Below are positions 25,188 to 37,679 of a DNA stretch of 64,000 bases, one piece after another. This stretch comes from Breviolum minutum Mf 1.05b.01 (taxonomy: Eukaryota; Sar; Dinophyceae; Suessiales; Symbiodiniaceae): contig DF239035.1 in the NCBI GenBank assembly GCA_000507305.1, forward strand, positions 104,501 through 168,500. Direction: 5' to 3'. The translations under genes were made by a program, and so were the position numbers. Each line of letters opens with the position of its first letter. Position 1 is the stretch's first letter. The notes under the pieces were generated by a model that made no database searches, was not told the DNA's origin, and worked only from the letters and a program-made list of their open reading frames with translations.

Positions 25188-25280
25188 AGTAACCACTGAA
25201 GGATCCCTGGGGTGAAAGGGTTTCACACCTTGGGATACCAAAAAAGAAGCACAGATTTATCCTACGAGGGTTACTAGTTG

Positions 25281-25793
25281 CTAGTTGCTAGGTCGAAAGG
25301 CTGCTGCAACATTCGGAGCCTTGCCAAAAAGTTCAGCAATTGTTTCAGAGGTTTCAAGTCTCAACCATTTTGATTCGCAGCTGCGGACAGCATTTTTTGA
25401 AGATACCTTCCCTGGTGAATCGTTGGATTGCACAGACCTGACCCAAAGCTCGGATGGCGCCTTTCTTTTGCGTACTCCAGCATTTGAAGCGTCAACACCA
25501 TGGTCGGATACGAAATCCCGATAAAAAAAAGCCACCGGACCTGATTGGCCGGGTAAAACAATAGGGGATATGTTGCATGGAATCGCATCAGAAATCATCA
25601 GAGTCGGGCTTCGAGTCAAATTGAAGCCTATTGGAAATCCATATATTTGATGGCATTTGTTCAATGGAAAACGCTTATTTTCAATCAATTTCCTTGATGG
25701 TATATTACATTTAGAATAGATAGGATCGGTACAGATGAGTTTAGATTCATGGCTGAATGTGGAATAGGTTCCGATGGTTTTTGGACATGTCAA
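25281..25793 (-). CDS. Unassigned 170-codon reading frame
   Basis: The longest frame not made of simple repeats. Composition is ordinary for a soluble protein, with many Ser and charged residues and no recognised motif (for example APSELWVRSVQSNDSPGK). It lies between aquaporins B and C on the opposite strand. The + strand is also open over part of it, so it may be chance or a decayed repeat. Confidence 0.15.
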   Translation of the reverse strand: MTCPKTIGTYSTFSHESKLICTDPIYSKCNIPSRKLIENKRFPLNKCHQIYGFPIGFNLTRSPTLMISDAIPCNISPIVLPGQSGPVAFFYRDFVSDHGVDASNAGVRKRKAPSELWVRSVQSNDSPGKVSSKNAVRSCESKWLRLETSETIAELFGKAPNVAAAFRPSN

Positions 25794-26224
25794 CGTTAAG
25801 ATCTGATCATTTCATGCTTCTTCGGAATTATCCATGATGGACTGTACATGTTCTCAGTTTGGAAACTGTTTTCATCTTTCTTCTATAAACTGACGTTCAT
25901 CAGAGGGTAGACAGTAGAGGTTTCCCCCACTTGGAGTTGGAATCGGGAATCAACTGGGCTCACCTCAGAGATTGAATTATACGTGTATATTTTTCAATAC
26001 ATTTATACATATGTTATATGTATATGTTTTGATTTGTATATGAGGTTAGCTAGATAATATATATATATAAACAGTGCATGAATATACATGCACTATTGTT
26101 CATGGTCCAGTTGTTATTGTGTTTGTTTAATTGTTTCGCCATTGCAATTTCTGTGTATCATTTGGAATTGTTGTATTCTACAATGATGTCGCCCGAATAT
26201 CAGGGGTTCATCTCCATATGTCAT

Positions 26225-26319
26225 ACCCCATAGGATCCATGTGCTGTATATCTACCTACATGTACCATAAAAATCAGCCAAATGTGGGTAAATATACCAT
26301 ACATGGATCCTATGGGTAC
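26225..26319. mobile_element. Family D hairpin element
   Basis: ACCCCATAGGATCCATGTGC at the left and ACATGGATCCTATGGGTA at the right are inverted; the core TACCTACATGTACC is matched by a diverged GGGTAAATATACC. Confidence 0.65.
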
Positions 26320-26440
26320 CAAGATATACCAAGAGTTCTCGCCGGCGACCAAGTCAGCAATCAGCGGTTTCGCGGGGCCGTCCACGCCGACTCAATCCTA
26401 ACATCTCAGGCGTGTTGATGGCTACCACTCCCATGGTGAT

Positions 26441-26560
26441 TTACTGTTGATGGTTCAGGAAATGCGGGAACCTTATTTCTAAGCGGTAGAGAATCTCATA
26501 TTTTCATAAGGTTGCATTTTGTTTCATAGGTGGTCAGTTGTTTTTTTTGCATCAACGGTA
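26441..26560. mobile_element. Family C relative, diverged
   Basis: Left TTACTGTTGATGGTTCAGGA and right GCATCAACGGTA are inverted; the interior has largely diverged. Confidence 0.4.
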
Positions 26561-28152
26561 GTTTGGTAAGAGGCTTTGTGAGTCTGTTAAAGCCACATGA
26601 AATATCAATGCACTGGAGATCGGTGCCACTTTGGAGATATCTTGTTGGTCACATTTGTCACGGAGTTGTATCTACTATGTCTCAACATATGAACCACCAC
26701 GGACTCCGGTGATCTTTCTTCCTGTGGATTTGCAGAGTTTGTTAGAAAGATCCTGACAGAGTATGGAACTCTAGGGGAGATTCTTTGAAGACGGTCACGT
26801 GAACTCTGAATTTCACTTCATGATTGTGGCAGTTTTTGCCAAGCTGTGAAAGCACTGTTTGCACTCTACATGGGTAATGGTGGAGATTGGCATCTCAAGT
26901 GTAGAAGATGTCAATTATTTAGAAGATAGTTCAAGTTAAAAGATGCCAATTTTAGGATTTTTTAATTGGGATTCGTTCATGAAAACACATGTTCATGATG
27001 CAATCAGCCTTTGGGTCTCACGTTGATTGGGATTAGAGGCCTCCTTTGGGATGTTTAACTGCTGGGACACCAACCACAACGCTGGCTCCACAAACTCACA
27101 GCCTACAGTGAAGCCGCAGGTCGGATTTCACCTCCAAGATGGCGAAACTTGGTGGCACAAAAAGGAGCACAAGCACAACTTGAAACAGCACAAGGTGACA
27201 CAGGCAATACGACTTATATGATGGTTTGTGTTCTTAATTGATGTTTACATTCTGTGGGTATGTATTTGCTTACTATGCTATACACTCATATGTGTATATA
27301 AATATATATACATATACATTTATGTACATATATGATGAGTGCGTTCCTCTCAAGTGGTTCTTGAGGCACCGTTGGAGATGTTTCTTGTTGGTGCGTTGCC
27401 ATGTCAAAAGGGAAGACTGGATGGCATGGGACTGTTCATTGTCCGCAACATACTGTCCTGGTACATATTTGTAATTTGTATGATTGAATTGATTGAACCG
27501 ATTGTTTAACATGTGTATCAATGTTTAGGTTTATGTGATTCATAGTGAGTTATCTATGTTTATTTGTTTGGTCTATTTGCTTATCATGTTTGTTTGCTTC
27601 TCATTTTCACATACTTGTTTGATTCATTGACACAAAGATCTCTTTGTTGTTTGTTTGATTAGTTCAATCATTATTGCGAGAGAATTGCATGGCACCCTTG
27701 CCAGACGAAGGCGGCCAATAACAAAACGGAACTGACTTGGTTGATTTCCGAAGTTTGGTTATTGACATTGACATTATATGACATTATGAATCTTTGAAAG
27801 CCCCCATCATCTCAGTGACTGATAGCTTTCATTCCCCCTACGAAACTGTTAATTTGCTTCTATGGAACAGTGATTGTTTTCAGGATTTTCTGACTTGTTC
27901 TCTTTGAACAGGTGTCCGGTCCGATGCCGAGTGACAGCTCTCGTCATAGATGTCAGCATCGGACTTAAGATTCCTAGAAACATGAAATGAACATCACAGA
28001 TCCTTGATGATTATTGTGGAATGGTTTTTACTTACATTCAGTAACATTAATTTGATTGTAGGAGGTGTTTGTTGGTAATGGGATCCTTGAACAAGCTTTG
28101 ACATATAAAAAACACGCTTCCCCGTTTACAGCACGGTCCCTTCCCGTTTCAG

Positions 28153-31100
28153 GATACGAATGAAGTGGGGCATCAAGCGAACCATCACTGGATTTGAAGG
28201 ACCATTCCAGGGTGCCAATGGTCAGGTTGGTAATCGAAACATAGCAGTTAATAGTCTAGTAGTAGTGATACTGTTGATGGAAGAATCCTGCACCAGTTGA
28301 TATGGTAAGTATCCCATTATTTACAAGGTTTTATACATCCCAGGTGGTGCAGGATTTCTTCCATCAACAGTATGTAGTGATCATTTCAAGACATATGTAG
28401 GTTGGAAGTGTGTTGTCTCCCTGTTTGAGAGACGATGCTGCTTTGAATTTTTGGATGTTTTTTTCCCAAGCAGTAGCTGAAAATTCCGCAAGGAATGCAT
28501 GTACCAGACGAATCATTAACCGAAAAAAGCTATGATTCCGAAGTCATGCAAGTTGTGTTCCGGATTTTTGCAGGTGAGTTTTGTGGATTTTCACGGTAAA
28601 AAACGGTTTTGGAAGATCCTTGGATTTTTGTTGAGATTGGTAGATGCAGTCCAAAGGTGGCTCTGAGCCTTGGAAAACAGCTTGATCGCAGCGGTTGGGC
28701 TGCAAACCAAATGTAGTTAGGTTCCGCCCTCATGATCAATGGATCAAATCTATAGACAGTTCAACAACAACTATGCCTCGATATTGTGGCAGCCATGGCT
28801 TAACGTTTTTTTTGAACCTTAATAGCAACGAATCAACCAAAAACCAGTAACCTATCGACCTTGCTACTGGTTCACTGAGTGTGAGTCATAAGCCCATTGG
28901 CGACAATAGCTTTTGATGCTCTTAAAGCGATGTTATAAGTCCCAGAAACGAGAGTTGTAAGTCAGCTTCCATGAGATTGGCGCCACTTTGACTGATAAAT
29001 TCCAGTTCGAGTTGACTTGCGAAATTACATATGCTAACCTTGCACACGTTCGTAGATGCGAAACAAAAATCTTGGGTTCGACATGTTTGACCTCTGAAGT
29101 GTATGATTTCCATACCCAATTCTCCCTTTCCAATGAGGAGATGAAGGAGCAGTGAGGATTGTTGACATGAAGGTGAAGCCGGGTGGCGGCGGCTGTGGCA
29201 AGTTTCGTTAGGAGGGAGATCCGGTCAACTTGGTCGATTCTATCTTATCACATACCATAGATGTATGGTATATGTAGCTCATTTGGTTGTTTATATTTGT
29301 AAGATATGGTAAATGGAGGTAAACAGATATACCATACATGGATCCTGTGGGTATTTAACTGAAATTCAATGCATCGCATGATTGATATTATATATATGTA
29401 TATTATACATTATCATCTCAAATAAGGAGGAGATGTATCCATAAGCAAAATTCAATGCCCAGTTTTTGGAATAGAAGCTATGTCAAATAAAACCAGTATG
29501 ACTCTGATGAACTTTGGGGGTAGATGATGGTAGGAAGGAACGACCAGTGGCGCAAAAAAAAAAAAATCTGGTGTGAAGTTGTCAAGGAAGGTCATATCAA
29601 TTGGTTGTAGATAGCAACTAGTGGGAACTTTAGCAAAGAAAACATATCCTATCTCTGGTGATTAGATCATGTGGCCTATCTCAGGTACCCGTTTGGGTAC
29701 ATCGTTACGTTGTTTGATGCTGCAATTTCAGTCAAATCCCATGGAAAAATGATGGGATTCACGAATTATATGGCCGTCACTGAACAAAGTCCGGACCCAT
29801 TTTGTTGAAAGACTGTGTCTTACGACATTTACATTTACATAGATTTTCCTTATCAACTAATTACAAAACATTTAAAAACTCCCAAAACCCTTCATTTTTG
29901 GTTTCGTTTTTTTGCTAAAACCGCAGGCAGCCGTGGCTGAACTTGTTGGGACGATGATGCTTTGTGTAGTTGGATGTGGTGCCTTGATCCGCGGGGAGGG
30001 GGGAAGGAAAACGTATATCCTCCCCTCAACTAACAGCCAACGGTTTCAACGCCCCTGAAAATGGGCTAAAATGCCCGAAGAGGAAACGAAACGAGAAAGT
30101 GTTCCAACCCCATCCCATGTTTCCGGTGCTATCTATGTTACTTTCAGGTGAACCAACGGGTTGGTTCTGCATTCATGGTAGCGTGGTAGGGTTCACCGGG
30201 ACCGTGAACTTGGATGAATATTAGTTGGAGCTGCTCTGTGAGTATTACTTATAGTGATTATCCTAAATGCTCAATGTGTGTTGGTGTATTTACCTACATT
30301 TAAGCCCAAAAATGCCCAAATGTAGGTAAATAGACCATACATTGAGCATTTTGAGTATATGAAATAGATGATGAAAACACACAGATTCGCAAAAACCACA
30401 CAAAAAAAAAACAGCGATGCAGAGAGGATCATACTGTCCAAGAAATCTCCAACAGTAATCACTGAACGGAGTAGCAACTTACTTAGGGGTCCGTTGCTAA
30501 GGTCCCATTCAATTTTTGATGGATACTGTCACCACCAGGTGCCGCAATGGCCTATGGTCCCGTCGATGGTCCAACGCGTCTTGTGGTGGCCTTTGCTTTT
30601 GGGCTCTCGGTCCTAGTCACTCGGAGTTACCAAACGTGAATTGCATTACTGTCGTGTTTTTCACGAACAGGCGATCTCCCCAAATGGTGAGGTCAACATC
30701 ACACTGCATGTGTTGTTAAACATGTAAGTTAACTAGCGGCTACAAGCCGTTGTTTGTCGATCTTTTTCCTGTTCGTTTTCAGGGGGGCACTTTCAGGTTC
30801 CATTTCGTAGTTTTTGGTTGCTACCGCCTGCTGATCCTTTTCTTGGCCACATGCCACTGTGGCTGTGCTGTTGGGACTAATGACCCATAAAAACACACAC
30901 CCACACATCAGATAACATCAGCATTTAGTGGATCTTTGAAAATTTGAAAGGTTCTTTCTGCACAGTACCAATCACATTGGCACACATGTTCCATTTGGGA
31001 CATCCCAGCTCTTCATTCAGCACAGTTCCATTGAAGTGGACTGGATAATAAGATATAATAAGACTATAAGACTGGACGCCTTTCCGCATCCATGCAAGCT

Positions 31101-33610
31101 TTTATGCATCAGCAGCTCATGCTGTAAATGCATGTAAATGCCATGTCATTCCAAAACAGAAGATGATTAAAGTCATGGCGACTTGGTGTGAAAATCGCGA
31201 CTCCTCCGCACATGTGCTTAGATTTTCAACAGCGGCATCCGCCTAAGGCCATTGCCTATTCCATGGGCCACCACTCTGGAGGTCATTTGAATCCAGCAGT
31301 GACACTATCGTTACTGGGCATTGACTCTCAACATTACCCAACATCAGTGTCGCATATTTGGGTTATGTTGGCTCAATTGCGGTAGATCAGACTTTTGTTG
31401 AGGAGAAGTGATTGAACAAATGATGTAACAATGTAGATGGATAGATGCGGATCATGGCATGTTTTGTACTTTGATGTTTTTGTTTGTGTGTATGTGTGTT
31501 TGGTCACAGTATTGTGTGGAACTACTATATATATTTATATATGAATATATTCCAAAGCTTTGCAATGATGTAGGAGTCCAGACTTCCAGACTTGGATGCT
31601 ATGGCAATGCTTGGAAAAACTCATTATTAAGTCAACATGATGGAGTTGTTCAATTCCCATCAATGAGAAGACAATCCGGTGATGTGGCTGTTCCTTGTCC
31701 CTAGGGCCTAGGGATCTTTCAAAAATTCCCCCCTACTCTTTGGACAAGTTGGCTGCCATGAACATTCGCATTCGGGAGACATGAAATTCCTTTTGAAAAA
31801 CGCTGATGGAAATGTTATATCTAAATTCCTGCAGAGTATATGGATGTTTCCGAAAATAGGGGTTCCCCCGAAATCATACCATTTTCATAGGGTTTTCCAC
31901 GATTTTCACCATCCATTTTGGGGTACCCCGCCTTTTTCAGCCAAGCAGCCCGATCTCAACAGATCGTTTTTTTTTTCCGATGGAGATGTGGCCTTCAGGG
32001 TCCTCAAAAGGTAGCGACTGTTGGAAGAGAAGTGCCCTGAAACTAAGGGCAATCTAGGTTGGTGAAATATTATGTAGTATTCTAATATGGCCAGATCAAT
32101 GGTAGTGGACAAATACTTCATGGTACTTCCTTGTTTGAGGGACAGAACTGTGAAATGCGGCATATGTCAATGACATTCAATGCCAATAAGACAATTAGAC
32201 TGTGATGTTCAGTGTCGAAAGTAACATACGTTTCATTGATAAGCAGAAACTGAGCAAAACAGCGCAGCCCATGTTTAAGTTCAAAGCAAAAGGGGGATTT
32301 GAACAGTGGCCACTAAGAACTCCATGTAGGCCTCGCAAACTTTTGTTGTCACAAAGCCTCGACTACCAGCCACTGTAAGGACAACGGAACAACGGGTCAA
32401 ACCAATGTAGCAAAAGGACCAACCGAAATCATCAAACAAAAATCCTTTGAAATCCAAAGATGCCAAAAAAACCGAGGTTGGTTTTGGGTAAGGCGGTTCC
32501 ATGGTATCAAGGCTTGGTGAATTTTGTGGCACAAATCCTGGGAAGTTTATTGGGTGCTGGTCTCCTTTGTGTGACCTGGCTGGGAAGGATGTGCTGCGTG
32601 GGCTTTTTGTGGATGATCAAACTCGTTGTGTTTTTCAGGGCCGCGCCTGGTATTTTCGTTGAATTCACGGCTGAAAGGACTGCAGAAAAGCTAGGATTCC
32701 AAAATTCCTCCAAAGGACCAGCAGTCCAAAGACTTTCAGTTTCACTTTTTTTTTTTTCCAGGACAAATTGTTCCGTATGTAGCAGTTGATGGATGTTCAA
32801 ATTGGATAAATGGCATGTTTTCTTTCCAGATTCCGGGGAAACTGAGATAGTGCAATGGCAATAACACTTGGTTGCGACCTAGGAGAACTTGATGTTTGTT
32901 TGTCAAAAGGATAGGTCGATGTTGTGTTCTTTAGAAGCTGGGTGGTGTTTAATAGAAATCCTTCTTTGTACTGGCTTCTTAGAATAGAAAAACCATCTAC
33001 TGTACTTCAACTACCTATGACTATGACTATAACCAATAGAATTGAACAGATTCTTATGAAAAGGACATAAACCAATCCTTTCGCTGCGTTTGTGTTGTAC
33101 TCAGCCGTGCTTGGAGTGTTGAGCAACTGGATCATATTGCAGCCACTGAACAAAATGCCAAATCCTATGTGACAACAACTAATGCGTAGGCTTCTTTGCT
33201 CCGCATTGCTCTGTACTTATAGAGAAGATTGTAACGATGAACCTTTGCAACTGTAGAGCGAAAGATGCATGATGTAGGATTGTAGATGCTAAGTAGCACA
33301 AGGTTTCACATGGCTAGACAGCATCACAGAACGTGTTGTGCAACTTGGACATGAAGTTGCAGAGATATACTGACAGAGTAGAGGAAAAAACAAAGCTTAA
33401 CAAATCTGATATAGTTTGCTACGTGGTATTGGTACCCGCTCTTCCATTTGTTGGTTCCTATCAACTGAATGACAATATTACATGCATGACCTGGGTACTA
33501 CATTAGAGATGGCATTTTATTAGATGATATACCGCACATACATACATACATACATACATACATACATACATACATACATACATACATACATACATACATA
33601 CATACATACA

Positions 33611-33641
<31 letters not shown>

Positions 33642-35851
33642 GTATATATTATATATATGGTAAATATTTAGATATCGTATGATATAGTAAAACTACATTG
33701 TGTATGACTCTTGTCATGGGAATACATTCATGAGATCGACCTTAGATGGCACCCGAGGCCATCTATCCTTGCGAGGCAGATCTTACCACCAACTTGGCAT
33801 CTAATATGCCTTCGCCAGGTAGGATGGCTGCCTGGAAATCCGCAAAAGGTCAATTTTTGGTGATCAAATTATCGAATTGGGGGGGGATGAACCATATATA
33901 TATATACATATATATATAATATTTATATTAAATTATATATATACATATATTTAATATACATATATGATATAAATGTATGGTCATTTTGATGGATCACCCC
34001 CCCCCCAAAAAAAAAACAGAACAAATTGTTTGGGTTGGTAATTCATGAGGTACCCCTGTTTCTCCAAAAGGAACATTTGAAGAAAAGACATCTATTTGGT
34101 CAATTTATTGTGACCTCACACGACCTGGGCCCCAAAAGAAATCCCCATACTTCAGAGAAATCCAGGATGGTGAATATCATAATTTGGCCAGTATCTAAGA
34201 AGATTTGGTGGATCTATGTTCGACTCCCAGAAGGGAAGAAGCAATCAAGTAGTTTTATGTTTGATTGTTAATTGTGTGTGTGTGTGTGTGTGTGTCAGCA
34301 TCGATGTTCGTGTTGGTGGCTAGAGTTTGATGGTTAATGCGAGTTATGGTGTTGGTGGTAAGACTACTACTAGAAGTACTAGTACTAGTACTTGTGCTAG
34401 TAGTAGAAGTCCTAGAAGTCGTAGTAGTTCTCTTCAATGGCTTTTAACAGCTGATGCATGTCAAAACGCAGGCTACAACGATGCTCAAGCCGTAGTGGCA
34501 GAACCTTGGGTTGTGGGAACAAGGGTCGTCGTTGGATCGCAACGTTTGTTGATTTGTTGTTGGTTTGTTGGGCGTTTTGATTTGGTGGGCAGATGGCAAT
34601 GTTGATGATTGTGTTTTTTGGTTGCCATGATTTGACAGTTGGTTCGTCATTTGTTCAACTCTTCCGTTCTGTCAAGGCTGAGATGGGGGCAGGTGCTATT
34701 GATGTCCTTTGTGCGCAGAACTATGTAGTCTAAGAAACACTTCAAACTTCCACAAGCAGCGGAAAAAAAAAACGACTTTGAAAATGTCAAGTGTTAAAAT
34801 CACTGAAAATTAGAAGCTTGGATTGTGTTTCCTTCCTTTTTTTGAGGTAGAGGAACTTTGCAAAAAAATCATTACTCGGCCCGTGGGAATATCAGGAAGC
34901 CATGGGGACTTTCCTTCTTTGCTTCACCGTGTGGGAGAGCGCGGTATCACCTGTGAGCAGTTGTGGAAGGAATGCATGTATTGCGTCCCTTGGATCCCGA
35001 AAAATGATGGGTAGTGACTGTTGACTGTTGACATCGCTGGGTGTTTTTTTTGGTTCAAGAAGCAACCTCTATCCAAATTTATCGTGTAACATGTCGACGT
35101 ACATTAGCCAGTGTCATTGTGGGGGTTCAGAAACTTAACTTTGAGGTCATGGAGACAGGCAAGTCAATTGATTGGAATGATTGGTAGCTAGGAACACGTC
35201 CATGCTTCAAGGTTGATGTGTCTACCTATCATGCGGAAGGGCGGAAGTGAATTGATATTGTGGTTTGGCCATTCTCGACATGCTTCCATACACATTAAAG
35301 AACCCATCTTTTTGTAGCTCAATGTTGCTTTAAGCGCCACATAAGTTTCAACAGAAGTCGACGATGCAATGATATCGAGCAAAGTTTCCTTGATAGAAGT
35401 TACAAGGTTTCACTGATTGAATGTTGTTCATTTTTTGCCAGTTTGCTTCTCTTGGAATTGCTCCTCAAACTATAGTGTACATGCCATGTATCTTGGGACC
35501 GGGGGTGTCTCCCTAATAGGTTTACTTGAGACTTTCACTGTTGAAGGGTGGAGGAGCGTGCCAATCGATGTCAAGCAGATCCATGCTCAGGATCTCTGGC
35601 GCTGTGTTCGTGTCTGTGCTGACCCTTCTCCCAGTGCCATGTGATGAAGGGAGAAAAACGGAGCATAGCGGAGAACGAGATACAGTAAGAGTAAGAGATC
35701 TTTTCTTAGGGTTTGTTGCTGCCACTTTGGCTTTTCAATTTCCCAACTTTGATTGGAATTGGGGATATGGATGTGAAACTAGCAATTGGACAAACATATT
35801 GCTCGTGTCACAGTTGACATGGATCCAAGCGAGATTTGGTTGGGATTTGGT

Positions 35852-35888
<37 letters not shown>

Positions 35889-37619
35889 ATATTATGATGA
35901 TGATGATGATGATCGTCGATGACTACTACTATTATTGTCGCAATGATGTTTCATTTCTGCAGAGCTGATCATCATTTTCAAGTTGCATGTGTTCTTCTCT
36001 TAGATGTTGACAGTCTAGATTATGAATCAAAGGATCACCAAATAGTTGGTTAGGGTGAAACCTGGTGGCCTTGCCACCAGGTGGCATCGTGACCAGGGAC
36101 CACCTAAGCAATGCGTAGTTTTTCCGATGTGGTTACAGATGTTTGAAGAGTGAAGCCTTTCTTGATTGGGGATGATATGTTTTTTCTCTTGGTAGAGATT
36201 TGTGACAAGGTGAGTTGAAGCAGTCGTTTTGGGTGCACGCACAAACTTTTGAACGCTGGAGGTTGAGGTCGCACTATCTTGAAGACTTGTGACAACACAA
36301 CCAAAATGTTTTCTTTTTAACGAGAAAAGTATAGGTTTGTCCAAACTGTTGTTTTATGTACATATAATGTATATATATATATTTAAATGGTCACAGGCCC
36401 CCCCAGGCCCTACAAAATGTAGGGCCTATATATATATATATATACATACATATATATACATAAGATGTATAGATGATAACACTTGCTTTACTCTGGGATT
36501 GTACCCTTTTTTTGGGCACACAAATGGGTGAACCCAGTACCTCAGGGAGTTGGGCGCTTCACCAGGTGACCGGCTGTTCCATCAATCCAGCCCGTTCCTT
36601 TGGCCCAGCCATTGTCGCAAGCATGCGAGGCGCGACCCTTCCCGTAGGATGGGACCATGGGCTGAAATGGTAGTTGTTGTTCTATTTGAATCCTGTTTTT
36701 TTTTTGAAAAAAATCCTCTATGGAAAAACGAGAGTGGAAATGAAGCCCCGATATAAATCAGTGTTTTTCCTATGGATTTTGAAATTGTTGATTGTTGAAT
36801 TTTTTGATGATCTCAAGGTCACGCAGATGCCATTTCACAGGATCTGTGGCCAATTGTTGTTGTTGTTGTTGCTGCTGCTGTTGTTGTTCTTGGTGTTGTT
36901 TTTTTTTTTTTTCGGATGTCAAGCTTGAATGATTCCGATGGTGATGGGTGGGGCCGTGGACTGAAGAGTTGACAACTGAAAAGTGAATTAGGACATGGAG
37001 TTACACTATAATCCATATAACATATATGTACATATTCATGATCTAGTCTTTATCATCTATGATGCCAATTTGAGATCATCAAATTTCATTTGATGTGTAG
37101 AATTTCATTTGATGTGTAGCAGTTTCTTTGCGTTAACCTTTTGTCATATACACCTTGAAGTGTCATGTCACCCTTGGAAGTGCCGGAAGTGTATTCCATC
37201 ACAGACCTTGGATGAAACTTCCAGTTGATTCATGGATTATTCAGCCTGCAAGTCAAGCCGAGTCCCCTGGAATTGTTAAAAAAATAAAATCCTTACTAAA
37301 ATCAGGCTCTTTTTCCAGAAAAAAAACCCAAGTCGACTTTATGGTCGACCTTGGTCCACTTCCCGGGTTGTTTTGCTGGATATGGTCCCAATGTGAAACG
37401 TCACTTAACGTGGGTGAGGCTGTGAGAACTACACGGAGGGAGGCCTTGAAGCGCTGTGGATTATGTTGCTGGGGCACATCACATGAGTCCGAGGTTGTTG
37501 GATTTCAGAAGAGATATGATTTGGAAAAAGAACACATCTATAGCAATTAAATTAAACATCAGAAATCAATTATCAGTTTATTTCTGTTTGGTTTTTTTCT
37601 ATAAAAAGATCTTGATTGG

Positions 37620-37679
<60 letters not shown>

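Larger units (their letters stand above)
20157..28152. other. Spacer between aquaporins B and C
   Basis: About 8 kb with no secure exon. It should hold the last exon of paralog B. It contains family A, C and D hairpin elements, an (AAC)n microsatellite, an unassigned minus-strand reading frame at 25281-25793 and a slightly GC-richer patch at 22650-22830 whose coding status is unclear. Confidence 0.6.

Noticed and set aside
27905..27970. VSGPMPSDSS reading as a possible TM6 exon of aquaporin B
   Set aside because: It has an AG acceptor and a Gly-Pro pair, but the rest is polar and stops quickly, unlike a membrane segment.
33887..33975. Long AT-rich palindromic stretch as a possible replication origin
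   Set aside because: It is ordinary (TA)n microsatellite sequence inside an intron; similar tracts occur throughout the window.
36060..36081. Perfect small hairpin CCTGGTGG...CCACCAGG as a terminator or riboswitch
   Set aside because: Bacterial-type terminators are not expected here, and it is a short isolated palindrome in an intron.
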